From Gerris lacustris (Eukaryota; Arthropoda; Insecta; Hemiptera; Gerridae), in assembly GCA_951217055.1 (NCBI GenBank), contig OX578280.1, forward strand, positions 8,682,271-8,746,270: 64,000 bases of DNA. Reading direction: 5' to 3'. A program made the position numbers and the translations under genes. This document shows positions 11,043-21,475 of the stretch, piece by piece; position 1 is the first letter of the stretch; each line of letters starts with the position of its first letter. Under the pieces are notes generated by a model, which did not search any database, was not told where the DNA came from, and worked only from the letters and a program-made list of their open reading frames with translations.

Positions 11043-11520
11043 AGTTATGTCAATATAGAATGCTGACTCTGTCAATACATAGAAACACTGACAAACACAT
11101 ACTCTTACAACTTATACTTGACGTCAGAACTCCTTGCCTATATAAGACCGGCCATACCCTAGGCTCGGCGCATTATTCATTTTCTCATTTAACATTATGA
11201 TTTTAGACTTCGCATAGTTATGTTTATTTTATATAAAAGCACTTCATCTTTGTAACTTCTCTTTCAATTTATTGTATTTAATCGTATACTTTAAGCATTA
11301 CGTATACTTTAATGATTTTAGGATTTTAAAATCCATTATTGTCTAATTTATTTAATCGCCCCTCCCCCAATGAAGCCTGGTCACCTGTTCTCTAGGTCCC
11401 AAGGCTCGCTGTGGTATTGAAGAGATAAGTCAAATAGAGAGGTGGGGGAAACAAGCCACCTCCTATTCCCTTCGTCTATCTCCCTCCCGGCGTCCTCTAT
11501 AATAAAAACTATTAATAGTT
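11043..11520. other. Unassigned stretch with promoter-like TATATAAG
   Basis: The stretch interrupts the expected continuation of family B. It contains TGACGTCAGAACTCC, then TATATAAGACCGGCC at about 11139 and a second TATATAAAAG near 11231. This resembles an LTR promoter, but no TG..CA ends or partner LTR were found. No open frame of note. Confidence 0.3.
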
Positions 11521-11523
11521 TTA

Positions 11524-11935
11524 GCCATCTTTAACACTTCATAGCGGTGTCGCTTGTAAAAAATTGTAGTATTTGTAAAAAATGTTTGTCTCATTGACCT
11601 AAAATTCTAACTTTAAATTTGAAGTTTACGTTTACGCGAGAGTTGCGCGCGAACGCTTCGGCAGATAACGTTGTTTTAACTCGTCCTGGCCAAATTGGTA
11701 AAATGAACATGTCTACCAAATTTCATCATAATTAGTCTACTTTTACTTAAGTTATCGCCAAACGTTTCAGACAGGGGGTCGCTGACACACAGACAGACTC
11801 GAGACCAAAATGTTCCCTGATGTCTGAAACGGATTTCTGTCTTTGAATTTTTAAATTCAGAGACATAAAATGTTTTCGTTCCCAAAAGTGAACAGAATGC
11901 TTCCGTTATCTTCAGTAAGCTTGGAAGCAATAAAT
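11524..11935 (-). repeat. Family A, short subfamily, minus
   Basis: Read on the minus strand it has CGGAAGC-type head remains, CAGAAATCCGTTTCAGACAT, CTGTCTGTGTGTCAGC and ATGATGAAATTTGGTAGAC. It ends with CGAGTTAAAACAACG..AACACTTC sequence shared with 13985-14250 and 54840-55060. Confidence 0.65.
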
Positions 11936-11954
11936 AATAATAAAATATTTAAGT

Positions 11955-12065
11955 AATAGAGAAAGTATTGATGCGCTAAAATTTGACTATTGGATTTAGA
12001 GAATTTACACATTTTAGAGTCCATAAAAAAATGTCTGTCAATCCTCTGTATAATCTGTAGTCTGC
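11955..12065 (+). repeat. Family B 5' fragment, diverged
   Basis: AGAGAAAGTATTGATGCGCT through GGATTTAGAGAATTTACACA to AATGTCTGTCAATCC is a degenerate copy of the first 110 bases of family B. Confidence 0.5.
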
Positions 12066-12567
12066 CGTAAAATAACATTTTCGGAAAAATCTAATACAAC
12101 TTTTTCTTAACTTGCATAGGTTTCCGATGGTTGACTGGTAGTAAATAAGTTGGTTTTCCGATGAAATACACTTCACGGGTTTGCCGAAGTTTCTTTTTCA
12201 CTACTGAAAGCATCTTCAGGGGCGAAGAAATATACCGCACACGATGCAGAATATAATATCTAATTGTTGCTTCAGTAAATCTTGTAATTTTTTCCAATAG
12301 TAGAAGAGAAACTATCTGGATATAAACTATTCATGACGTGCAGTTTACAGAAAATTAGTTTATTTAAAAAACTCTATACATGTTATACTGTATTTACATC
12401 CCGTAATATCTCATTTTAATTAATTTATTTAATTTTTCAGCAGCTGGTTGGTTACTTATATTGTTTTCGATTTTCAGATCTATTTTCATCAATATCTCGG
12501 AAATTAGATTTTTGGAAAGCAACTTATATAAATTCGTATTTAAGTGGAGTTCATGTTACAGTTGTTT
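12066..12567. other. AT-rich unique DNA, no gene seen
   Basis: Short frames are present on the minus strand but show no recognisable domain or coding bias. Confidence 0.35.
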
Positions 12568-13170
12568 TTTCACTTTCTCATATAAAGAGAAAGTATTGTG
12601 ATGGCGCGAAAATTCGATTTTGAGATTTTGATGGATTTACACGTTTTGAGGTCCCCTGGGTCTAATAAAATGGTTTTTAAAAAATGTCTGACTGTCGTCT
12701 GTCTTTTGTATATCATCTGTCTGTGCAGACGCCTGGAGCCATCTACCGGGCCGATTTTGACGAATCATACACTGAGGAGAAATGAGAAATGAATTTTAGC
12801 TCTAAATTTGGGGGCGCTACCCCCCAACAACTCTGAAAAAACGTGAAAAAAAATTATGTCTCGAAAACGGTTCCGACGATTTTGATTAAAACATACTAAA
12901 ATGTAGTCCATTTAAATACGAATCTACTGATATAAGCCGTTTTCCCGGGAAAAATCTAGTTCCTGAGAAAATAGCTTTAAACATGGAGGGAGTTAGGCCG
13001 GGTTCGATTCCTCTGTCGAGGAGAAGTTATTTTTATGATATATTTTGATCAAATGTTCAATAATATTTAAATGTACCAACGAAAACTAACAAATGGAAAA
13101 CACTGGGCCAAGTAATTATAAACTCGTATATGAGAAAGTTTGTCTGAGTTGTCTCTGACCGATTTTTTTT
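12568..13170 (+). repeat. Family B repeat, near full length
   Basis: It runs from ACTTTCTCATATAAAGAGAA to GAGAAAGTTTGTCTGAGTTG, followed by TCTCTGACCGATTTTTTTT. ACTTTCTCATATA near the 5' end is inverted as TATATGAGAAAGT near the 3' end. The core segment is shortened here by a deletion (around 12755-12765). The frame starting MMARKFDFEI is repeated in other copies but always breaks. Confidence 0.75.
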
Positions 13171-13390
13171 AATAAAAATGGTCGGAACCGTTTTCCTGAA
13201 AAATGATTTTTGTTTAAGAGTTTTTGGTTGGTAGTTCCACCAAATTATAGCTAAAATTGATTTCTCTATTTCGTCGGTCGTATATGCACATACGTGGAGC
13301 ATAAACTATTTGGCCAATTTTGATAAAATTGGGCATTCCAGGTCGGAAAAAAGCCAGAGAAATAAATGTTAGCTTTAAATTTTTTGTATA
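13171..13390. repeat. Composite of two family B fragments
   Basis: 13171-13270 reads as family B interior in minus orientation (GGTCGGAACCGTTTTC, AGCTAAAATTGATTTCTC). 13290-13385 reads as plus orientation (ACGTGGAGCATAAACTA, TTTTGATAAAATTGGGCATT). They abut the full copy, giving a rearranged cluster. Confidence 0.5.
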
Positions 13391-13639
13391 TTATACGAAA
13401 TTATTTATGTCATAATATACATCTAATGAAAGATTTAGATAAATATAAAATATCAGGTAATACATTTTTTTTTTTTTACATTATAATAACTATAACAACA
13501 ACAAAGGGACACTTACTACATAATAACAAAATAAAAATAAAAAAAATAACTGGATTAATTATTTAGATAAATTAGAAACACACAAGATAATAAAATGCAT
13601 AATACTATAACTAGGACATAAATGAAACATGCATCATAT

Positions 13640-13830
13640 TTGTATATTTAACCCTATTTTTAATTATTTTTTGTTTATTAAACATGTATTAAACTCTATT
13701 AATAAAATTTAAATCATTATGACTAAAATAAATATTAATTATTATTTAAAATAATTTAAAGTTTCTAACAAATTTTAATATTATACCTTAAGAAGTGAAC
13801 AGTTAAATTAATTTCCTTTTGGGGGCATTG
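13640..13830 (+). repeat. Direct repeat flanking a family A copy, left
   Basis: About 150-190 bases from TTAATTATTTTTTGTT to TTAAATTAATTTCCTTTT recur at 14331-14485 (shared: CATGTATTAAACTCTATTAA, CTTAAGAAGTGAACAGTTAA). It is AT-rich and non-coding. Confidence 0.65.
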
Positions 13831-14275
13831 TGTTCACTTTTGAGAACGAAAAACTTTTATGCCTCCGATTTTAAAAATTCCAAGACAGAAATCCGTTTCA
13901 GACATCAGGGAACATTTTTGGTTTCGTGTCTGTCTGTCGGTCTGTGTGTCCACAAATCATAAAACGTGTGACGATAACTTGAGTAAATGTCGACCAATTT
14001 TGATGAAATTTGGTATAAATGTTAATTTACCAATGCCCAGGACGAGTTCGTTGGACAAAGTTACCCGTCCAAGCGTTCACGCGCAACGCTCGCGTAAATG
14101 TGTACTTTAAATTTAAAATTGGAATATTAGGTGGGGAGAAAAATCTAACTTCATCAATTCAATGAGGCAAACATTTTTTTCAAATAAAATTTTTCAGTAA
14201 AACCAACAGCGACATATGAAGTGTTAAAGATCGCTTAAAACTATTAATAGTTTTTACATAATAAACAATAAAACA
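13831..14275 (+). repeat. Family A repeat, short subfamily
   Basis: It has CAAGACAGAAATCCGTTTCA, a CTGTCTGTCGGTCTGTGTGT tract, then TTTTGATGAAATTTGGTATA. TTCACGCGCAACGCTCGCGT and GTTAAAGATCGCTTAAAAC follow. The last two blocks also occur at 54915-55070. Confidence 0.68.
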
Positions 14276-14330
14276 ATAAAGTACAAGGTAGGATGCGAGG
14301 AAGCTATGTGCCACACTAATTGGCAGTCTA

Positions 14331-14485
14331 TTTTTAATTAATCATGTATTAAACTCTATTAATTTAAATTTAAGTGATTATGACGATAATAAATATTAAT
14401 TATTATTTAAACTGATTTAAAGTTTCTAACAAATTTTAATCTTATACCTTAAGAAGTGAACAGTTAAATTAATTTCCTATTTTTG
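14331..14485 (+). repeat. Direct repeat flanking a family A copy, right
   Basis: It is the partner of 13640-13830, preceded by GAGGAAGCTATGTGCCACAC also seen near 3610. Confidence 0.6.
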
Positions 14486-14828
14486 TTTTTGATACATATA
14501 ACAGATACTACATAACACTGTAAAAACACGAAAATTAATAGTTAAAGTTATTCATGCCAGAATCACAGCATTTAAAAACATATACGAGTACTTCAGTTAC
14601 ATAAATAAATTTAGAGAGACAAATACACAGTTACACAGACAAATTTTGTATAAAAACACTCAAAACTTAACTCTACAATATGTCAACAAATTTTTTTATG
14701 TTATTATTTATATATAATTGAGTAGTGTCCCGTCGGTGACGACTCACCTCGAAATTATTTGTTATTGCAAAGCTAAGGCAACGAAATAAATTTAAAAAAA
14801 AAAGTTTGTTTCCATTTATAGGTCTTCA
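14486..14828. other. AT-rich unique DNA, no gene seen
   Basis: No repeat or frame was recognised. Confidence 0.35.
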
Positions 14829-15013
14829 AATAGATTAATTTTGATAGATTAAATAATAGTCTTATATAGATTAATTTTGATAGATTAAATAATAGTCTTA
14901 TATAGATTAATTTTCATAGATTAAATAATAGTCTTATATAGATTAATTTTAATAGATTAAATAATAGTCAAATATAGACATATAATTTTGATAGATAAAA
15001 TAATAAGTCACAT
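14829..15013. repeat. 36-bp AT-rich tandem repeat (about 5 copies)
   Basis: The unit contains AGATTAATTTTGATAGATTA then AATAATAGTCTTATAT. The first three copies are nearly identical and later ones decay. Confidence 0.8.
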
Positions 15014-15147
15014 CTAGATAAATTTCATAAATTTTACTTTTTTTCTAAATATAAAATTAAGCTTAATCCCACGGGCTAACAGCTCAATAAATAATAAATA
15101 ATAAATCTATAAAATACTGAAAAAGAAATAGTTTGTTTATAATAAAA
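15014..15147. other. AT-rich spacer
   Basis: Nothing was recognised between the tandem array and the next family B copy. Confidence 0.3.
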
Positions 15148-15712
15148 AAAATCGGTCCGAGACAACTCAGACAAACTTTCTCATATAAAAGTTAGCTCAC
15201 ATAAATACTTAGCTCAGTATTTCCCATTTATTAGTTTTGTATGTACATTTAATTCTTATTGAACATTTCATCAAAATTTATCATAAAAATAACTTCTCCT
15301 GGGTAGGGAATCGAACCCGGGCTCTCTCCGTCCGCGTTTTAAGCTATTTTCTCAGAAACTAGATTGTTCCCGGGAAACGGCTTATATCTTTAGATTCGTG
15401 TTTAAATGGACTACATTTTAGAATTTTTTTAATCAAAATCGTCGGAACCGTTTTCGAGAAATAAATGTTTTTCACGTTTTTTTCAGAGTTTTTGAGGGTT
15501 AGCGCCCCCAAATTTAAAGCTAAAATTCATTTCTCGATTTCGCCTCGGGGTATGATTTTTCTGAACATGTATGCCAAATTTCATGAAAATCGGTCTAGTA
15601 GTTTCGGATCCAGGCGTCTGCACAGACGACAGACAGACATTTTTTAAAAAACACATCTCAAAATCGAATTTTCGCGCCATCACAATACTTTCTCTTTATA
15701 TGAGAAAGTAAA
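15148..15712 (-). repeat. Family B repeat, near full length, minus
   Basis: The first bases, GGTCCGAGACAACTCAGACA, are the complement of the 3' end. It finishes TTTATATGAGAAAGT. The inverse B box GGAATCGAACCC is intact (about 15307-15318). The core lies at about 15565-15600 in reverse. Confidence 0.75.
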
Positions 15713-16104
15713 AATATAGCTAATTATATTATACGAATAGTTATTAGTTATTTCACATTGCTTGGCCTTTAACAATTAGGTTTAGTTTTTATAAATCTTG
15801 AAAAATAAATGCAATAAGACTTGAATAGTAAATACCATTCAATTAACAATAAATAGATAAATAATTAGAAACTAAATATATTTATTAAAAACGAATATAT
15901 TTTTTTTTTAAAAATGTATCTACAATTGATCCGATTACTACAAGAGCAAATGAAAGACTGAACTGGACATTCAGCTTTGTAATTTTTATTTGGGTGTCCT
16001 TGTAACGTTATGTAGGTTATACATATTTATAAAAAAATAAAATAAACATTATATTTTTTATTTTATGATACGAGTTGACTTTTTATTTAATTACTTGTTA
16101 AAAA
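15713..16104. other. AT-rich DNA, no gene seen
   Basis: It is upstream flank of the cuticular gene and no motif was assigned. Confidence 0.3.
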
Positions 16105-16274
<170 letters not shown>

Positions 16275-16497
16275 TGCATATTAAATATATGCAGAGTATG
16301 TTGTGTAAAAAATTATATTGATCAACTTTCTTTCGATTGTAGTAGGTTATTTTTTTTTTTGAAGGGTCCAGAGTTTAGATGGTCAAGCTAAAGAGGGGGT
16401 ACAATGTTATACTTTTAGACGGTACACGGGGTACATGTGGATGGGGGTAGGTACCCTGGCGTCCTTGTTTTGTGATCTTACAACAGAAGCCCAGGGG

Positions 16498-16504
16498 TAT
16501 AAAG
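16498..16504 (+). promoter_or_regulatory. TATA box of the cuticular protein gene
   Basis: TATAAAG lies 57 bases before the exon 1 ATG. That predicts transcription starting near 16528-16535 and a 5' UTR of about 30 nt. Tissue- and stage-specific insect cuticular genes commonly have a TATA box followed by a short leader. No sharp initiator consensus is evident. The block 16380-16497 is locally GC-richer (GGGGTA/GGTACC stretches) and unlike the surrounding AT-rich DNA, consistent with a proximal promoter. Confidence 0.6.
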
Positions 16505-16560
16505 TACACTGTGTACTCTACAGAAAGCAACATTTACAGTTCATTCATCACAACAGTAAC

Positions 16561-16572
16561 ATGGCTTCTAAG
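16561..16572 (+). CDS. Coding exon 1 of the cuticular protein (MASK)
   Basis: Twelve nucleotides encode M-A-S-K. The start context is CAGTAACATGG, with A at -3 and G at +4, a good eukaryotic start. The exon ends AAG before GTTTGT. A TATA box lies 57 bases upstream of the exon end region, which leaves a 5' UTR of about 30 nt. It is too short to appear as an open reading frame and is called because it completes the signal peptide of exon 2 in phase. Confidence 0.72.
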
Positions 16573-19500
16573 GTTTGTACTAACTTATAATACAGTTTCA
16601 GTTTTTTGGATTATGTATCCCAACTTAAAAATCTCATATGACTTCGCTTTACTCCTGTCTAAAAAATTTTTAAAAATCAACTTATATCCGAAAAGTTGAT
16701 TAGAGTCAATACATCCCCTAAATAATAAAAACGTATTAGTATATATCTATAATACATTTACATTTTTTAATATCTAATGTGAAGTTTTAAAGTAGCTGAA
16801 AGAATAATTTAAAATTTTAGCATTAAATTTGATTCGTTGTAAATAATTTTTAAATCTTATAATTTTTTACAAATCATAAGTATAAAAGTCAGTAACATTT
16901 CCAACATATTTCAAAAATTTAATTTTTAAAATCTAAATTATCTTTAAAAAATTTAAGACTCAGTACCTTTTTTACTTTCTCATATAAAGATAAAGTATTG
17001 ATTTTTATGAATTTTCACGTATAGAGGTCCCCTGAGTCCAAAAAAAATGGTTTTTAAAAAATGTCTGTCTAAGCAGACGCCTGGAGCCTAAACCACTGGA
17101 CCGATTTTGACGAAATTTGGCATACATGTTCAGAAAAATCAGACCCCGGGGTGAAATTGAGAAATGAATTTTAGTGCTAAATTTGGGGGCGCCAACCCCC
17201 ACAAACTCTAAATAAACGTAATATTTCTCGAAAATGGTTCTGACGATTTTGATTAAACAATTCTAAATTGTAGTCCATTTAAATCGAATCTAACGATATA
17301 AGCCGTTTTCCCGGGAAAAATCTTGTTCCTGAGAAAATACCTTAAAAAGCGGACGGAGAGAGCAGGTTCAATTCCCTAAATAATTTGAAACTAATTTGAG
17401 AATCAGTCAGTAATTTTTATGGTTTTAAATTAATTCATAATTTTATCCTAATATCATCTGATAAGGTTAGCAAACAAATGTATGGCTTAAATCTTAACTT
17501 AAACTTTACAATGTTATGATTTAAAAAAACAAATATAGCGTAATGGATAAGTTTCGTTAGTAACTGGTTATAATTTTATATTATTTAGTAAATTTATTAA
17601 AAACGTTTTAAAAATTTTTATTTTTAATGATATCCAAAAATATTATTTAGAATGTTCAGAATTGCAACAAAAAAACACGTGTAAATTTTAAATTTTATTG
17701 GAAGGACCTTTAATTGTCAAATTAAAGTTTAAATAACAAATATTTCAAATAGCTGCAAGAGAAAATAAAAGCAAGGGATTTGAGAAATTACAATTACATT
17801 TTATCGTAATAAATACTAAATAAATTTTGGTCAGTTAATTATTATCCTTAAAATAATTCTATAAATGATTTGAAATTGGGATGTTAGGGGGAGGGGGGAT
17901 ACACCTAGTCCACTTAACTTAAGTGTTGTCAAATTTAGCATAACTTTTTCTGCTTTTTATTCACGAGTTCACGAGTTAATTATCTTATAAAATAAGCAAT
18001 TTAAAAATTATTTCATTTCCAAAGTAAATAAAAAGTTCTTTACTCATATTATTATTATAAACGATTTAACTTCGAATTTCCTCTCCAAATTTTCATCTTT
18101 ATAAATTTCTAAGGTAAATACTCTTGGAGAACTTTCCCCTCCAATATTATTTCCTCTAATAATGAACTGAAATCTTTTCAGCTCAAGATGAATTAAAATC
18201 CCCCTGTGTCTTTAAAATTAAAGTTAATATAAGGAAAATTCCTAACTGATATTAAATAAATTTGATAGAAACTATGGTGTGAGAGTTATTTTTAAAATAT
18301 TTATATTTTAATTCGAATTTAAGAATATTTATTTGGTTTATAAAAGTTTCTTTGGCATATTTTTGAGAAATATTTTTATTAACCAATATTTGAACAAGAA
18401 TTTCCTTTTTTCTTATATTAGCATTTAATTTCTAAATGGATTTTAATATTTGAAAATTCAATTTTGTATACTTAAAATTCCAATTACGATTGCATTACCT
18501 AAATGTTACCTAAATTTACTTGCTTATTCAAACTTCAAGAAAGAGAATGAAGGAAAAAATCAAATCAAAATATAAAAAAAATTAAACTTTAATATGTATA
18601 AGTAAGGAAAAGTGAATGAGCTATTACGGTTTTACAATTCATGTGACTCAATTATAGGAAGCGATTAAATTGAATTATATTTGAATTTGGTAAACACATA
18701 TAGAAAAGTTTATATTTTCTAAAATTAAATTATGCACTATTAAAATTCTTTTCATAGAAAGCAAAGATTTTTAAAGAATTGACGTTTAATTATAAATATT
18801 TAATAAAATTATATATTTTGATAGACATGGTCTAGAAAAGGTTGTGAAGTTATTTTGGAGCAGTGTTTAAGTTCATCTGGCATCATTTCTTAAAGATATA
18901 ATTATTATTAAAAAAAAGTTTTTCCGTGGTGGGCTGTGAAATAATAACTTTTCAGCCTAAAAAACATAGCTAAAATCCATTTTTTTATTACGTGGACTTA
19001 GAAAATCTTTTCATTACTCCTAGCTGTAAAGAAAAAATTTGAAAAAAAAGGACGTTCCTGCTGTTATCAAAACTTCTGTTTTTAGCGCTGCAATCTTTGT
19101 AGAAATGCTTCTAGTACGATTAAAATCCGCTATATGTTAATGCGTTTTATTTATCTTTTGCTATAGTGTGACCTCTTTTTAAGGTTTCTTTTTTTTAAAT
19201 CTTAAGTATGTTCTAATATTTATTATTATTATATTGATTATTGATTAATAATTAATGTTTTTTCATTGTCTGCTACCACGAAAAAAATAGCATATATGCT
19301 ACTCGACTGTTAAGTGTTTTTTCTTTACCTTGGCAATATTTACTGTCTCGCTACGCTCCACAGTAAATGCAATTGCCACGATAAAGAAAAAACTCACTTC
19401 ACAGCCTAGTAACATAATATACTATTATTAAAAGCGTAAATTCGATTGGTTTATATTTTAATTAAAAATACATTCATTTATAAGAACGGTGTTCAAATGC

Positions 19501-20403
19501 AATCTCATAGTTGATACACAACGTGTATCACACGTGTACACTGCGTTCAATTCAAGTCTATTCTGAGATACATTCGCTGTAATATCACTTTTACCTATGC
19601 CGTATATAAGTGGTTTTATTCAGAGACTAATTTGTGTATTACTGTTACAGTTGATCGTATTTTTGGCGGCTGTTGCCCTTGCCCGTGCTGGAGGCCCCGC
19701 TCACTACCAAACCGCCGCCGCCTCATACGGCTACCATGACGGAAGCGTAGGACAGACCCACGAAATCACCCAGAAGGGATACGCTGGTGACAGCCACAGC
19801 GAATACAGCACTAACGTACATGCTGGACACGCTAGCTCATACAGCTCCATCTCCAGGGCCACCAACGGACATGGACTCGCCTACGCTCACGCTCCCGCCG
19901 TAGCTTACGCCGCCGCCCCCGCCATCAAGACCATTGCTGCCGCTCCCGCTCTTTCTTACGCTCACGCCGCTCCTGCTCTTTCTTACGCTCACGCCGCTCC
20001 CGCTCTTTCTTACGCTCACGCCGCTCCCGCTCTTTCTTACGCCCACGCCGCCCCCGCTCTTTCTTACGCTCACGCCGCCCCCGCTCTTTCTTACGCTCAC
20101 GCCGCTCCCGCCCTTTCTTACGCTCACGCCGCTCCCGCTCTTTCCTACGCCGCCCCCGCAATCAAGACCATCTCTTCTGCTAGCTACCACGGACTCGCCG
20201 CTCCCGCTGTCTCTTACGCTCACGCCGCTCCCGCTCTCTCTTACGGTCATGCCGCCCCTGCCCTCGGCTACTCTTCCTACGCCGCTCACGCCGCTCCCCT
20301 TAGCGTAGCTTACTCCGCTCCCGCCCTCACCAAGACTGTCGTAGCCGGCCCCGCCGTTGCCCACGCTACCTACTCCTCCGCTGCCGGACACTACGCCTGG
20401 TAA
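16561..20403 (+). CDS. AAPA-repeat cuticular protein, two coding exons: join(16561..16572, 19651..20403)
   Basis: The gene encodes a secreted low-complexity structural protein of the insect cuticle, predicted at 254 residues. Exon 1 reads ATGGCTTCTAAG (MASK) and is followed by GTTTGT, a usable 5' splice site. Exon 2 follows a pyrimidine-containing acceptor ending in TTACAG at 19650 and continues in phase 0. The join gives MASKLIVFLAAVALARA, a typical insect secretory signal peptide (lysine, hydrophobic core, small residues before the GG). The long open frame starts at an ATG at 19597, but that start adds 18 residues of unrelated N-terminus and ignores the acceptor, so I prefer the spliced model. 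A very short first exon ending inside the signal peptide followed by a long intron is usual for insect cuticular genes. Exon 2 is much richer in GC than its surroundings. The splice junctions are inferred, not proven. Confidence 0.82.
16973..17375 (+). repeat. Family B repeat inside the cuticular intron
   Basis: It runs from ACTTTCTCATATAAAGATAA through TTTTGACGAAATTTGGCATA to AGCGGACGGAGAGAGC and a GGTTCAATTCCC B-box relative. The 3' third is missing. The gene survived the insertion because it lies within the intron. Confidence 0.72.
19313..19395. repeat. Intronic imperfect hairpin
   Basis: Arms of about 30-35 bases pair AGTGTTTTTTCTTTACC with its near complement around a loop containing CTCGCTACGCTCC. 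The structure sits about 260 bases upstream of the predicted splice acceptor and resembles a small MITE hairpin. Confidence 0.5.
19651..20403 (+). CDS. Coding exon 2 of the cuticular protein (AAPALSYAH repeats)
   Basis: The exon encodes 250 residues. First comes the rest of the signal peptide (LIVFLAAVALARA), then a unique segment rich in G, H, S and Y (about residues 18-90) that ends near SYSSISRATNG. Next is an alanine/proline region: seven tandem copies of the nonapeptide AAPALSYAH plus a shortened eighth (19939-20151, 27-bp DNA period). Two AIKT-containing breaks and degenerate AAPAVSYAH/AAPALSYGH units follow, and the protein ends YSSAAGHYAW. AAPA/V motifs with regular tyrosines are characteristic of low-complexity hydrophobic cuticle proteins in insects. 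There is no Rebers-Riddiford chitin-binding motif, so it is not a CPR protein. Both strands stay open across the repeat because of its composition; the antisense frames are shadows. Confidence 0.93.
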   Translation: MIVFLAAVALARAGGPAHYQTAAASYGYHDGSVGQTHEITQKGYAGDSHSEYSTNVHAGHASSYSSISRATNGHGLAYAHAPAVAYAAAPAIKTIAAAPALSYAHAAPALSYAHAAPALSYAHAAPALSYAHAAPALSYAHAAPALSYAHAAPALSYAHAAPALSYAAPAIKTISSASYHGLAAPAVSYAHAAPALSYGHAAPALGYSSYAAHAAPLSVAYSAPALTKTVVAGPAVAHATYSSAAGHYAW

Positions 20404-21470
20404 TTACCAAAAAGTACTGATCAACCAAACAAACACCAATTTTTCACCAATAACTCACCTGTTAAGTACTCTTTATGTTTTATGTAAAGATGTACTTTTG
20501 TACAAGACTTAATGTGATCAAGATCAAAGCCACTTCTCTTTATTAAGTAATATTTACTTACATAATGTATATAATTTATTTGCTAACTGAAACCATGAAT
20601 AATAGTTTTTTGTATAAATTATTTATATCATTAGATATATCATCATTATAAAATAAGTGTAATATTTATTCTTCTACCCTTATCTCTCAATATATTTAAG
20701 CATATTTCTAACTTGTTTCTTCAGAACGTGAAATTTAAAAGGTAAAATTCAAAGGAACTGTTCGTAACTTCAACAACAAATAATAACAGTTAAATGTTAC
20801 ACTGAATTTAGTTTGTAAAACCACATTACCTTACCAGTATGTGAGCTCATGTTACCACTCTAATTTCATTAGACTTGTTCTTGTAAGTCGTTTTGTATAA
20901 AGTAAATATAATTAAAAATGTGTTACCAAAACTTAAGGCATAATAGGTACTAAGTATAAGCCATTAGTAGGTTATATACTTCACAGTGTTATTGTTCAGT
21001 CATATACTGAACAATAACACGTTTCCTGTACAAACAAGCTGATCCTTCATAGCTGTAGCACGATCTAACGCTAACGAAATAGTTTTTATTTTAGTGACCT
21101 GATAACGAGGTTTTGAGTAATTCTGTAAAGTATGATGTAACCCTGAACTTCTGCATTGATTTAATTTTCCCTTGCTATTACGTAGGAGAAACAATTACGT
21201 TTTACAGTGAACCTTTCCAAGAATTAATTGATTTAATTCACATGAAAAGTTCATGTGCTGTTCTGAAAAGAACACATTGTACTAATAGGAAATATGATAA
21301 AATATAAGTATAACATTTAACTTTTTTATTTTTTTCTTTAAATGCATTACACTAGTGTTAAAAAAATCAGTTAATTTGTCGATTGCATTTTAAATGTATG
21401 AAACAACCAATTTCAGGGTAATTATTCATATGAGTGTTTATTATTTATATAAATAATGAACGCACGAATA
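20404..21470. other. 3' flank of the cuticular gene, no second gene seen
   Basis: The sequence is AT-rich after the TAA stop. I found no canonical AATAAA in the first 400 bases, only AT-rich variants, so the polyadenylation site is unassigned. A perfect 15-bp stem hairpin lies at 20986-21020. A short block at 20892-20930 (TATAAAGTAAATATAATTAA) recurs almost identically near 22410. Confidence 0.5.
20986..21020. repeat. Perfect hairpin, 15-bp stem and 5-nt loop
   Basis: GTGTTATTGTTCAGT is followed by CATAT and then the exact reverse complement. It lies about 580 bases downstream of the cuticular stop codon. It could be a recent small foldback or a transcript-end structure; function is unknown. 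Confidence 0.6.
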
Positions 21471-21475
21471 AAAAT

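Larger units (their letters stand above)
16573..19650 (+). other. Intron of the cuticular protein gene
   Basis: This predicted GT-AG intron of about 3.1 kb is mostly AT-rich unique sequence. It contains a family B repeat (about 16973-17370) and an imperfect hairpin (19313-19395). No conserved coding segment was seen in it. The donor is GTTTGT and the acceptor context is TTACTGTTACAG. Confidence 0.68.

Noticed and set aside
12598..12792. MARKFDFEI-type frames in family B copies as a conserved gene
   Set aside because: Similarity follows from nucleotide identity of the repeat; frames break at different places in each copy and the sequence has no domain.
19597..19650. ATG at 19597 as the start of the cuticular protein
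   Set aside because: The sequence after it gives a weak signal peptide start, while a good splice acceptor at 19650 and a matching exon with TATA box upstream give a standard signal peptide.
19837..20391. 184-codon minus frame and other frames antisense to the cuticular exon
   Set aside because: They arise because the repeated GC-rich codons of the cuticular protein lack stops in other frames; the products are glycine/serine or arginine/glutamate repeats with no homologous family I know.
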